Assembly: GCF_000340215.1 (NCBI RefSeq)
Contig: NW_006921536.1
Location: 4,219,664 to 4,283,663 of the forward strand
Direction: 5' to 3'
Source: Pseudocercospora fijiensis CIRAD86
Taxonomy: Eukaryota; Ascomycota; Dothideomycetes; Mycosphaerellales; Mycosphaerellaceae
Length of the DNA: 64,000 bases
Positions within the stretch are counted from its first letter, which is position 1. The number at the start of each line of letters is the position of its first letter. The position numbers and the translations under genes are program-made. The notes under the pieces were generated by a model. It was not told the DNA's origin. It worked only from the letters and a program-made list of their open reading frames with translations, and did no database searches. Positions 50,151 through 59,684 of this stretch are shown one piece after another.

Positions 50151-51438
50151 ATAATACTATCCCCGGGGTACTATTAAGCTAACTAATTAGAGGTACGTAA
50201 TTGTTAGCAAAGGTAAAACTATACTATTATAGTAAACGCGTACCGAGTCTTAACGAGCGCGCTATAACTATTAACTAATCGCCTACTCTTTTAAGGAATC
50301 TACCTCTTTACTAGCGCAACCTATAAGACCCTTCTCTTAGCGCCCCCTCTTATTCGGCGCCCTATCGAGGCCCTAAGGCCTAGTCGGTCGGCGAGGACGG
50401 CGTACGCGCGCGTAAAAGGTAATAATAATAATAATAACGGTACCGTGCCTATACTAAAGGGCGGCACGACTAGCGCGGCTATATTAGTAACGGTATTACA
50501 GAGTATATCGCTAGTTAAAGCGTTATCGGTTAAAGAAGGAAATTAGAAGTAAGGTAAAGTCGGCGCTAAGACGACTAGCGCCGCTATTATTAACATTACC
50601 TACTCGCTACTACTACTAACCTTACTTGCTATTATTACTACGCCGTAGGTACAACCTTACCTATACTACGAGCCTAGAGTACTATACTAACTAAGTTAAA
50701 AGATTAAACCTACTAAGGGTTTAATTAAAACTTTAAGCTACTTAAAGGATTAAGCGACTAATAGACTAACTAATAGACTAACTAAGGGCAAAAACTATAG
50801 AGCTAAGCTAGCTAGGGTCGATCTTGCGGACAATAGGTTACTCCTTAATCTTTCCGACCCTTTAAGCGAGGCGAACCTTAACTATTACACTTATAATAGC
50901 CTTTACTTATAGAAACTAGACGAACTGTGTTTTTTGAAAAGATAAGATAAGATTAACAATTAAAGGCTACGAAACCTAACTAATTAGGGCTAGCGAAGCT
51001 ACGAACAATAATAGTCCTCGTAATAATAAGAATAAACCCTCGGAAGCGGACAACCCTCGGAAGCGGATATTACTAGGTCTTTTAGAGTAGACGCAAAGAA
51101 CTCGGAACGATATTACTTAGAGCGGAGGTAGGGCTACAATACCTCGTACGTCTACCTATTATAGTAGGGAAGACGCGCCTGTATTATAATTAGTCGATAG
51201 CCCTTAATTCTTATAGCTTTATATCCCTTTACTTTATTATATATAAGGATAGCGCAGTTAGAGTTATATATTATATTGTATTAGAGGTAAGGTCTAATAT
51301 AGTTATATAATTAGGTAGTTAAGTGTTTAATTTAGCGCGGACTAAACAGCTTATCGGACCTACTAAGTTAGTAGCAATAGAGGTCGAGATTGGAATATAG
51401 ATAGGCTACGAGGGCGCGGCCTTTAGAAGGGAAGCGTA

Positions 51439-51636
51439 TATTAGGACTAAAGAGGTTATACGCGATTAGTATATAACCGGGCTCGAGTAGAGCTAGGGTC
51501 TTAGTGCCTTAGGCAGGGCTTAGTACTTAGTAATAGGCTAACTTGCCTACCTTCCTCCCTCTCCTCCTAGCTCCTTATCGAATACTACTTATACCTACTA
51601 CTACCCTATCTACCTACTAATATAACCCTTCTTATA
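51439..51636 (+). repeat. 3' LTR of copy B
   Basis: 198 bp, colinear with 44,422-44,619. Differences such as GCAC/GTAC and TTGTAC/TTATAC are C-to-T or G-to-A changes at CpA/TpG sites. Confidence 0.93.
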
Positions 51637-51641
51637 GCCTT

Positions 51642-52430
51642 CGTTATCTATTAGTCTCTCTAGAATCTTACTAAAAAGGAGAATATCCTAGGACGGTAGA
51701 TTTAACTAGAGCTACGACTATATATTAGTAAATGTTATATATACTATCTTGTTTTATACTATAGTTAATAGTCTACCTCTAGGACCGCTCTATACTAAGA
51801 GTATCGCAAGTCTACTAAGGAGTCCTAGCTAATTTAAGAGATATATAACTGCTAGTATACGTATATTAAGACTATAGACGAAGCTAGTACCCGGCTTTCC
51901 CTTATATAACCTGTCCTAGACCTATTAAATTATCTCTCCGAAGAAGTAAAAGGTTAGCTTAAAACCTCCGAGCTACTATATTTAGAAGAGTTCGTCTATA
52001 AATATAAACTTAACTAGTTAGTTTACTTACTCCTAATAACGAAATCGAGTTATAGTATAAAGCGGTTTAGTAACGAGGGACTATAATCCGCTACTATAAG
52101 TATAGGTAAAGTATTTAAAGTAATTATATAAAAGTAAAGTAACGAGGTCGAGATTATACTATAAGTAGTCGAGGCTATAGTAAGAAGTCTTAGGAGTAGG
52201 AGAGGTATTATATAGCTCCTTCTCGAGCAAAGAGGAAGCGCCTATAATCTAATAGAATATCCCTATATTATAAACCTTACTATCTTATACCTATTTTAAC
52301 TACTCTCTTAGTTCTCGAGTAAGAAGGCGCTAATATAACTCTATACTCGCTTTAGTTGCGTTTTATAGATCGATTAACTTAAGATGTAAAACTGTAATAT
52401 ATTTAGAAGAGGGCTAATTACAGAAAGCCT
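51642..52430 (+). pseudogene. RIP-decayed NACHT gene, part behind the Gypsy insertion
   Basis: Continues the frame broken at 44,421. The first residues (VIY-SLSRILLKR after GRAF) match the segment behind the NACHT domain in fungal NLRs, where an FxHQSxxxxLL motif is usual. No WD40, TPR or ankyrin repeats follow, and the frame fades at the RIP boundary near 52,430. The gene therefore seems to have lost its repeat domain, or a rearrangement ended it here. Confidence 0.65.
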
Positions 52431-52929
52431 AAAGATGAAGTGTGTACAGTTGCAGCCTCAGGCATCATGCACGTGATAGCCTACACACGCACTTCAAGTA
52501 GAGGCTGACTCGGACGACAGCGTGGTCGCCATCATTGTCTCGACGGCATCTCCTTCGGCACGTCCATCCTCAAGGCCATTCCACAGCATCGTCCCATATT
52601 CTGAGCATCCTCCCAAGCCCAACAGCGACAAGAAGCGGGGTATCGGAAAGGCCAAGCACGGGAACAAGAAAGTTCCTCGAGCGACCAAGATGAGCTCAGT
52701 CGTCTCCGCGCGTTCATATATGTTATCTCGTACCTGGGTGGGACAGTGGACGGTGTATCGCACCCCGCGTGGTGCAACGGCCCGACACCCCTCCTTGGCC
52801 CTTGTCAGCCGGACCACTTCCGCACAAGGCTGTGACCGCTATCCGACGATCGGCTCGGAAAGAAAAAACATCGCTACACCCGGCAGCACTCTTCCTACGC
52901 CTAGTATCTTTGTTTTCCAGCGCCCTCGA
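52431..52929. other. Boundary of RIP block and right gene island
   Basis: Normal CpA/TpG content returns abruptly at about 52,435. Overlapping frames on both strands occur but none is recognisable. The stretch ends at the target duplication of the miniature LTR element. Confidence 0.5.
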
Positions 52930-53039
52930 AGTTGAATCCTGAGGCATGTGCCTAGGTCCGTGCACACACGCGGCACCCTATTTAGCGACTTCTCGCTTTT
53001 TCCGTAGACACTCAATCAACCATCGAACACACTTCAAGT
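52930..53039 (+). repeat. Left LTR of the miniature element
   Basis: 110 bp, begins AGTTGAATCCTGAGGCATG and ends ACACTTCAAGT. It differs from the right copy in two positions (ATGTGCC against ATATACC), both of RIP-like CpA/TpG type. Confidence 0.88.
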
Positions 53040-53179
53040 GGTTATGAGCCCTCGACTGCTTCCGACCTGAGACAAGAAGAACACCCTCCTGTAGAAGCAG
53101 GGGGTGCGACCAGGAACAAGAACAAGACCTAACCAAGACCGACAACTGAACAGCTAAGCGCTGCAACTGAACAGCCAAG

Positions 53180-53410
53180 ATGGCCGTTTCCGACTCGACT
53201 ACTGCGACTGTCGCGACTGGCGGCATTCGCAAACTCACACCTACCAACTATCCCCTCTGGAGCGTCGACATCAAAGCCCTTCTGCGGCGCTCTAAGCTGG
53301 CTAAGAAGGACGACAACAAGAACACCGACAAGTAGTACTGCGACTACTGCAAGAAGAAGCATGGTCCAACCTGCTTCAAGAAGAACCCTGAACTGGCGCC
53401 TGACTAGTAC
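53180..53410 (+). pseudogene. Copia gag remnant with zinc knuckle
   Basis: ATG at 53,180 opens a frame with the Copia gag start KLTPTNYPLWSVDIKALL. It then jumps, through a deletion, to a basic stretch, a TAG at 53,333-53,335 and a CDYCKKKHGPTCFKKNPEL segment, a CCHC-type knuckle with shortened spacing, followed by TAG at 53,406-53,408. A normal Copia gag would have several hundred more residues between these parts. Confidence 0.8.
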
Positions 53411-53499
53411 AACAATCTCAACCAACAAGCCGCCAATTTGGCTATTGCTGTACCAGAGAATGACCCTCGACCTGGTTCAGAGCCAGCAACTAGCAAGAA

Positions 53500-53610
53500 C
53501 TGGGCCTTCTGAACCGACTGAACCTGAACCGACTGAACCTGAACCGACTGAACCTGAACCGACTGAACCTGAACCGACTGAACCTGATACGACTGAACCT
53601 GACACGACTG
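53500..53610 (+). repeat. 15-bp tandem repeat inside the miniature element
   Basis: About seven units of CCGACTGAACCTGAA and a CACGACTGAACCTGA variant. In one frame they encode Thr-Glu-Pro-Glu-Pro repeats, but no complete gene carries them. Confidence 0.85.
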
Positions 53611-53699
53611 AACCACGACTGAACGGCTGCTTTAAGCACCCACCTGCAAGAAGCAGGGGGTGTCGTGGCTACTGACTGAACCGCAATTAACACTTAAAC

Positions 53700-53905
53700 C
53701 TGCTGGATGCAGGGGGTGCGGCGGACTGACTAAATGGCCATCTAAGGGCAAGATGCCTGGGCTACTGACTGACTGAACAACCATCTAAGGGCAAGAAGCC
53801 TGGGTTGCTGAAACCGAACAACTATGTAAGGGCAAGAAGCCTGGGCTATTGACTGACTAAATGGCCATTGTAAGGGCAAGAAGCCTGGGCTATTGACTGA
53901 TACCT
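53700..53905 (+). repeat. Tandem repeat of about 50-60 bp, four imperfect units
   Basis: Units share TAAGGGCAAGAAGCCTGGG followed by a CTATTGACTGACT-like spacer. They lie between the TEPEP repeat and the right LTR and fill most of the internal region. Confidence 0.8.
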
Positions 53906-53966
53906 CTTTGTTTGATTTGAGCGACTTTGTATTCACCAACGTGCCTTGCATATGCACGAGGGGGTG

Positions 53967-54076
53967 AGTTGAATCCTGAGGCATATACCTAGGTCCGTGC
54001 ACACACGCGGCACCCTATTTAGCGACTTCTCGCTTTTTCCGTAGACACTCAATCAACCATCGAACACACTTCAAGT
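53967..54076 (+). repeat. Right LTR of the miniature element
   Basis: 110 bp, AGTTGAATCC to CTTCAAGT, followed by CTCGA, the right half of the target duplication. Confidence 0.88.
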
Positions 54077-54097
54077 CTCGAGCCTCGACGAAGGGAG

Positions 54098-54448
54098 GTG
54101 ATGGGTGACGGGCAAGCAACGTTGATTCTGTCGCTGTCCTCAGAGGCGGTGAGTATGTTAGAGGCTTGTGCGGGACCAGATTCCGGTTTATTGGGACAAG
54201 ATTCTGATTTAGTTAGTGGGGGAAAGCATGCTCCTCTTCAGATTGAGACTGTCTCGCGATTGCTATTATGCTTATCCGTATGGCGCGAGCGTAGCCCCAG
54301 ATGTGCTCATAGCAGGGCTGCCATTGCGAATTCAATAATATGCGAAACCATAAGCTCACTCCATGCTCTTATCAGTCGAATCACAGGATCTGAACTTCAC
54401 GAGATATCATCACACGAACGACATGCGTCACAGGCACAACGCATGTGA
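54098..54448 (+). other. Unplaced ORF next to the miniature element
   Basis: An open frame (first ATG at 54,101) of about 115 residues with a helical, Leu/Ala/Ser-rich composition (LILSLSSEAVSMLEACAG, RLLLCLSVWRERSPRCAHSR). The frame is also open to the left up to the LTR, and across the element on the other side of the target duplication for a further stretch. It may be the end of a gene hit by the insertion. I do not recognise the protein. Confidence 0.3.
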
Positions 54449-54735
54449 AGAAGCCCTGCAAGACGCTAGACTCCGCATTTGCGATGAAATAACTTCAGCA
54501 CATCCTTGAGCGATGCTATACACTTCATCATTCGGACAGGCCTTCTGTACCCCATGCCCGGAACCCATCCGGTTGCGTAGGACACTCATCCGAGTTTGTG
54601 CCCACTCAACATGTCATAGAAGGGCTCCATGCCCTCCCAATATTCTAATCTCTCCTGAGCATTCAACCTTTTCTGAACGATCCCGAGCGCTTGCTTGAGC
54701 ACTTTGGCCCTGATTGCACACACAGAATCATCACC

Positions 54736-55716
54736 ATGGCAGGAGAGAAGGAGATCCAGACCGATGGCTTTGCTCGTCTTGAGACGGCCCAGAGTGTGGT
54801 CACTATTCCTCCCGACGTTTTCGAGAAGCTTTACCTCCAGCCTCAAATGCCTGTCAAGGGCGAACTTCGAAAGACATTCGCCAATCCAACTCCAGTGTAA
54901 GTCTTCCACGAGATATTCGCTCGCGAGATATGCTAAGGGAAATAGGGCGGTTGCCGGCTTCTTGCTCAGTGTGACACCTCTGTCTACCAACCTTCTTGGA
55001 TGGCGAGGCTCTGGCGGATTTGGTGCTGCTAGCACGTAAGTCGCCGACTCGTATCAAGCGTAGGTGTGGAACACCCGGTACTGACCAGCCCTTCTAGTGG
55101 ATCCTATTTTTTCTGCGGTGGTATGCTCATGGTTCTGGGTGGCGTCGGCGAGTACTTCCTCGGCAACACCTTTCCAATGGTAAGTTGACGATGCCACTTA
55201 TCATGTCATGATACTGATCAGCCTTAGGTCGTCTTCCTCACCCTCGGCTCTTTCTTCCTGACGTTCGGTTCAACCCTAGTCCCTGACTATGGAGCCTACG
55301 CAGCCTACGCCACAGACCCGACCAAGCCTGCCTCTGGCCTTCAAAGCCCAGTCTTCTTCTCATCCTATGCCTTCTTCCTGCTCGGCTTCGCCATCCTAAC
55401 CTTCATTTTCTGCATAGCAGCCGTTCGAACCAATGCATTGTATCTGGCTCTCATGATCCTCCTGGTCCCGACATTCGCGTGTCTGGCTGCTGCTTTCTGG
55501 AAATATGCCGAAGGCGATATGAGTGCTGGACTAAGGCTGCAACATGCAGGTGGTGGATTGGCCTTTGCCCTCGCGCTAGGTGGCTGGTACCTATTTGCTG
55601 CAATGATACTTGCTTCGGTGGACTTCCCAGTGACATTACCCCTGTTCGACTTATCTACGATTGTGCCTGGAGCTTCGGATCTGGCCAGGGCAAAAGTAAA
55701 GGGCTCACCAGTCTGA
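54736..55716 (+). CDS. GPR1/FUN34/YaaH-type acetate transporter, four exons
   Basis: Exons 54,736-54,896, 54,946-55,035, 55,098-55,179 and 55,228-55,716, with introns of 49, 62 and 48 bp, each with a CTAAG or CTGA-type branch site. The product is 273 residues with six hydrophobic segments. A cytoplasmic N-terminus leads to a first helix region with AGFLLSVTPLSTNLLGWRGSGG, in the place of the family's NPxPL-GL-type signature, then GSYFFCGGMLMVLGG and NTFPMVVFLTLGSFF. Members (yeast Ady2, Aspergillus AcpA) take up acetate with protons across the plasma membrane. The substrate here is inferred from the family. Some family residues near helix 1 look altered, so specificity could differ. Confidence 0.9.
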
Positions 55717-55917
55717 GCTTGTTTCCGTACTACGAGGCAGAAGAAATGACATGAAGTGTAATGGGAAGGTAATTTAACTACTGTTGAGGATATTTAATTG
55801 GACGAGAAATATGATTGATGAAAGGAAACGAGGAGTAACGAATTCGAAAAACTAAAATGAGATACATATCATGTACAGAATGAACGACGTGAAATTTCAC
55901 ACACCGGTCCATGCCAT
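55717..55917. other. Convergent 3' region
   Basis: Short AT-richer gap between the ends of the transporter gene (plus) and the Ser/Thr-rich membrane protein gene (minus). It probably carries both polyadenylation regions. No gene. Confidence 0.5.
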
Positions 55918-56793
55918 TTAATCTAAATCGTACACCGTCTGCCACCAAGCCACGATGTCGAAGCCAGCAACATCTATTGCTTCGATCTGACGAGACCAGA
56001 TGCCCGCATACTCCGAGCAGTCACTACTTAACGAGTCCGTGGAGTAGACCGATGAAGAACGGCGCTTCTCGAGAGGACGAACATGCTCGACCGGCAGCTT
56101 CTCATCGCTCTCTGCTTTCGACGAACTAGCAGAAATCGGCTTTAGCTCGACATCATCGTCATGCTTTTTCTCGACAACATTCGTATGCGTGCTCGGCTGA
56201 TCCTCTACATCCCTCACATGGTGTTCCGTCTTGTTCCTGGTAAATTTGAGTTTCAGCCTCAAACGGAATTTGTATAGGATTGTACCTGCGGTGATCAGCA
56301 GAATGACCACCACGATGGATGTGATGCCTGCGGTGACGGCTGTGCGATCTAGCGGAGGGCCAGATTTTGAGACTGCTGGTGTACTGCTGATGCTGGGTGT
56401 TGGTGAACTGCTAGTAGTAGATAATACAGCTGTGTGCAAAGTTGTGCTATCTTTCGATGAAGATGCTATGGTGGTGGAAGTGCTCGGTGTAGAGTTATGC
56501 CGCGTTGTTCTCGACGATATGCTTCTGGATGAAAGTGTACTTCTCGGGACAGGGAGTCTTGTTGATGACGTGATCTTGAAGTATGAAGACCGTTTGGTCG
56601 ATGAGAGCCTGGTCGATGAGTGTGCTGCGGTTGTAGAAGATGTGGTATAGCGGGATCTCGTCGCTGTTACCACGAGTGTGACTGGATCAACAGTCGACGG
56701 CGCAGTTGGCTTGGGCTTGCGGGTGACTACACTCGTCAGTAATTCTGTAGTAACAGCTACCGAAGGCGTCAGGATGATAGAACTGACTGCCAT
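55918..56793 (-). CDS. Ser/Thr-rich single-pass membrane protein, Mid2-like layout
   Basis: ATG at 56,793 gives 291 residues. The first 165 or so are very rich in Ser and Thr (likely O-mannosylated). Then comes one membrane helix (TAVTAGITSIVVVILLITAG), a basic stop-transfer stretch (YKFRLRLKLKFTRNK) and an acidic, Ser-rich cytoplasmic tail of about 100 residues. The layout resembles fungal wall-stress sensors of the Wsc/Mid2 kind, but there is no WSC cysteine domain and the N-terminal signal peptide is weak (MAVSSIILTPSVAVTTELL). The frame is open for another 102 residues upstream, so an upstream exon could supply the signal. Confidence 0.65.
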   Translation of the reverse strand: MAVSSIILTPSVAVTTELLTSVVTRKPKPTAPSTVDPVTLVVTATRSRYTTSSTTAAHSSTRLSSTKRSSYFKITSSTRLPVPRSTLSSRSISSRTTRHNSTPSTSTTIASSSKDSTTLHTAVLSTTSSSPTPSISSTPAVSKSGPPLDRTAVTAGITSIVVVILLITAGTILYKFRLRLKLKFTRNKTEHHVRDVEDQPSTHTNVVEKKHDDDVELKPISASSSKAESDEKLPVEHVRPLEKRRSSSVYSTDSLSSDCSEYAGIWSRQIEAIDVAGFDIVAWWQTVYDLD

Positions 56794-57282
56794 CTTGATG
56801 CAATGCTTCAAAGTCTTGCCTGCAAGACTAAGTAGGGTGATTACCTTGAGCTTTAGAGGAGGATATCGCTTGGATGTTGTTCCGTCCCTGCCAGTGACAA
56901 AGCAATGATCCAAACCGCGATGTTCTCTCTGGGCCTCATACCCTCCGGTTCTGATGTTGCGCGGAATATATGTTAGCCACTTGCAGCGAAACAATGTATT
57001 GTATCCAATACAAAGGCCACAAAGAAAGCTGATGCATGTATCAAATCCAGACAGTGAACAAAGACCGCCGTGTTCTTTCAAATTACTAATTTTGGCCATC
57101 CGTGGCTATGAGGGCAGAGGTTGGTGCTGAGTACGCCGTGAAAGTGAATGCTTTCGCCAAAGCCATGCCAAGCTTTGCATGTGCCTAAGGTTAGCGCCTC
57201 GAGACCAACTACTGACCTTCTCGCGCTGCAAACACAGCTTGTACATCGCACCACAGTCTGCAAAAGTCAGACATCCGCCAAC
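56794..57282. promoter_or_regulatory. Divergent intergenic region
   Basis: 489 bp between two divergently transcribed genes, so it should contain both promoters. It has an extra open frame on the minus strand continuing from the membrane-protein gene. No specific sites are recognised. Confidence 0.45.
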
Positions 57283-58128
57283 ATGGCGACGCCAACACAC
57301 ACGACGCCCTCGGCAATGACCACTCCAAGGAACGCCGCGACCCGAGTCTTCGGCATCAGCGAACTGCTTGAAGTCATCCTCGACCATGTCAGAGCCAACG
57401 CGCCGCCTAAGACTTTCTTCAACGGCCACCACTTCCAAAACGCTCCATCTAAGGCGCTCATAAAGTTGACTGGAGTCAACCACACCTTCAAAGCTTGCAT
57501 TGAGCAGTCCATAATCCTGCAGAAGCACACCTGGCTCGGCGAAGCCGATTGCATCGTATCGAATCCAACTTGCCTCTCAATCCCAGCTGTGTTGGTCGAC
57601 CGCAAGCGCCAGACGACGGTCACTCAAGCAGCACACATCGCACCACTTCTCTGGTTCGTGAGTCGCCAGCTAGGCTGTCCGCTCACCAGGCTCGATTTCG
57701 ACAATATCACCAAGACCTTCCTCATGCACTTCAACTTCGATACTTCCAGCAACTGCAGCACCGTGGAGTGGGACCACTCTTTCTCGTGGGAGAACATGCG
57801 CGGTGTTCGTGGTCCACCAGGCATCAAGATCTTCATGGTCATCACCGTCATCTTTGACAACAAGGGCAAATCCGAGAGCTACATGAAGGGATTCGAGCTT
57901 CTTTGTATGGACGCTTACCTCGGGGAATTCCTTCAGAAGATGCGTGAGATTCACCGGTATGGTTGGTCGGAGCACCTGGCGATGCGCGATTTGGACATCA
58001 TGTCGGCTGAGCGAGCAGCAACTAGGCGAGTAGACAGTACTCTGCTGCTGCGAGCTGCTCTCGAAGGCGGATGGAGGCTGAATGAAGTGGACCGCATCAG
58101 TGAGCGCGAGGGCTTTGTGATTTGGTAG
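57283..58128 (+). CDS. F-box-like protein, single exon
   Basis: 281 residues from ATG 57,283. Residues about 20-75 (RVFGISELLEVILDHV, then ALIKLTGVNHTFKACIEQSI, LQKHTWL) follow the pattern of the degenerate F-box domains abundant in Dothideomycetes: two helices with LLE-IL, then the VN-F---I segment. The rest shows no repeats. F-box proteins dock substrates to SCF ubiquitin ligases; here this is inference from the N-terminus. An upstream in-frame start at 57,148 exists, but the MATPTH start fits better. Confidence 0.65.
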   Translation: MATPTHTTPSAMTTPRNAATRVFGISELLEVILDHVRANAPPKTFFNGHHFQNAPSKALIKLTGVNHTFKACIEQSIILQKHTWLGEADCIVSNPTCLSIPAVLVDRKRQTTVTQAAHIAPLLWFVSRQLGCPLTRLDFDNITKTFLMHFNFDTSSNCSTVEWDHSFSWENMRGVRGPPGIKIFMVITVIFDNKGKSESYMKGFELLCMDAYLGEFLQKMREIHRYGWSEHLAMRDLDIMSAERAATRRVDSTLLLRAALEGGWRLNEVDRISEREGFVIW

Positions 58129-58698
58129 AAGAGGCAAGCGGACGACGAGTGATCCCGCTGGATGCATGAGCAATCTCTACAATCCAATGCTTGCTGTGGG
58201 CATGAGATCAAGAGTGCTGAGACCTATTGTCGGCCGTGTAATCGAGGATGAGAAGTGATTGTCGGTAGATCGCATCAAACTCTTGGCCGTCTAGCTCTTC
58301 CATCAAGAACCCATCGAGGCTGGAGGGTCCAATGTGTCTAATCCTGTGCTCAGCTTTGCAGTCGAGAGTGGGAAGTGAAGCCTGATGGATCGAACGTATG
58401 CTTTCCTGTCCAGCTCTTTGGCTCGACGTCAATGGTGATAGTAGGATCAGATGTGTTCAATGCCATTCACAGCGTTGTGAGCGAGAGCGAGAGGTGAGTG
58501 TAGACGGATCACAACCATCTCGCCCTCTGCAGCTCCCCTTCTCAACTTCAACTATGGTTGTATCGTTTACGCAGGCAGTTCTGTGCTCAGCTTTGCGATT
58601 GAGCGTGCTGCGCTTTCCTGGTTTGCTCAGGGAGCTGGAAGGGGCATGGATGCTGCACAAGGGTATCTGTACAAGTCGTCTGGGTATTTACCATCCTC
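58129..58698. other. Intergenic with diverged internal repeats
   Basis: Several diverged copies of a segment with GTGCTCAGCTTTGC and GATCG/GATCA-type surroundings (about 58,215-58,610) suggest old tandem duplication. No gene is supported. Confidence 0.4.
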
Positions 58699-59684
58699 TT
58701 ACGGCGGTCCACTGACTTCCTGAACACTAACACTGTTCTGCCCTCTCAAATCTCCATTTAAACTCAGTCCCGGCCCATTGGTGGAGCTCAGTACGACCTC
58801 ATGTATATCCTTCGGCGTCTTATCCGCAACGCCTGTTATATCCTTCTTCACGTTCTCGATGAAAGCTCGAATGTTTTTCTGCATCTGCTCTGGCGTGAAA
58901 CCAAGCTGGCCAATGCTTAATCTTACTGTCCCCATCCTCTCTCTGTATTCGCTGCCGCCAACCATATCCCGTACGGTTGATGCCACGTCTTTCACCACCG
59001 TACCCAGCTTCGCACTTGGCATGAGACCTCGCGGACCAAGGATTCGTGCTACGCCAGCCTTGCCCAGCTTTGGGAGAGAGTCGGCGTGGCAGATGCATCT
59101 GTCAAAATCGATCTTGCCTTCTTTGACTGCCTCAAATACCGTCTCTTCACCAACCAAATGCGCTCCTGCTTCGTGTGCAGCTTTGCCAGCGGGCGAGTCA
59201 GGATTGGCTATGACGCAAATCCTGAGATCGGTTTTGACAGGATGCGGGAGTCGTAGGCGATTCCGTACTACTGCGCCGTTCTTGGGGGTCTTGAGTCGAA
59301 GGTGAATTTCGTATTTTGATGATGTAGGGTTTCGACCGACTTCTGCAGCGCGGAGGTATCTGCATTGCAGTTAGCATAGACTCCAAGGTAAGTGTAGTCA
59401 TACAGCCCATACCGCATAGCGTCCACCAAAGAGAATTGGATGGCATTTTTCAGATCTGGCACACGATAATTGCTACTCGATTTCTTTTTCCGCCGAGAGG
59501 CTGGCACATCTTTTCGCTTATATTTGGCAGCATTGGCCGACTGTACTGCGGTCCGGACTTGCGTTTGGCTTTGGATAGGGAGCAAGAACGATGGGAGGAT
59601 GGTCGGACCGATGCGTGACTGCGAGGTTGATGCGCGTGGTATCGAAGACAGGCAGGAAGGGCAGTATCGTGAAGCGGAGGCCAT
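58699..59684 (-). CDS. mrpl1: Mitochondrial large-subunit ribosomal protein uL1m, two exons
   Basis: Exons 59,684-59,413 and 59,359-58,699; the 53-bp intron has a GCTAAC branch site and splits the codon in AMR-YLRAAEVG. The 310-residue product begins with an Arg/Ser-rich mitochondrial targeting sequence (MASASRYCPSCLSS) and a basic linker (RKDVPASRRKKKSSSNYR). The L1 fold follows, with the family signature ILGPRGLMPSAKLGTVV, the rRNA-binding part of uL1. It belongs to the mitochondrial 54S subunit and shapes the L1 stalk. The frame runs without breaks. The start at 59,684 is the one that opens a plausible targeting peptide. Confidence 0.94.

Larger units (their letters stand above)
44422..51636 (+). 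mobile_element. Complete chromodomain Gypsy LTR retrotransposon, copy B
   Basis: 7,215 bp, plus strand, 198-bp LTRs at both ends and the target duplication GCCTT (44,417-44,421 and 51,637-51,641). The sequence right of the insertion continues the NACHT frame left of it, which proves nesting. It belongs to the same family as copy A but is independently inserted. Both LTR outer ends are RIP variants (TATTAGG...CTTATA). Confidence 0.95.
52930..54076 (+). mobile_element. Copia-derived miniature (TRIM-like) LTR element
   Basis: 1,147 bp between two nearly identical 110-bp terminal direct repeats, flanked by the 5-bp duplication CTCGA (52,925-52,929 and 54,077-54,081). The termini read AGTTGAATCC...CTTCAAGT instead of TG...CA. 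GGTTATGAGCCC follows the left repeat directly and is complementary to the anticodon stem-loop of initiator tRNA-Met, as in half-tRNA primed Pseudoviridae such as Ty5 and copia. GAGGGGGTG before the right repeat can be the polypurine tract. Inside is only a gag remnant and tandem repeats, with no protease, integrase or reverse transcriptase, so it is non-autonomous. Confidence 0.85.

Noticed and set aside
53361..53675. ORF with Thr-Glu-Pro repeats as a separate gene
   Set aside because: It lies inside the miniature LTR element, begins in the gag remnant in another frame and consists mostly of the 15-bp tandem repeat.
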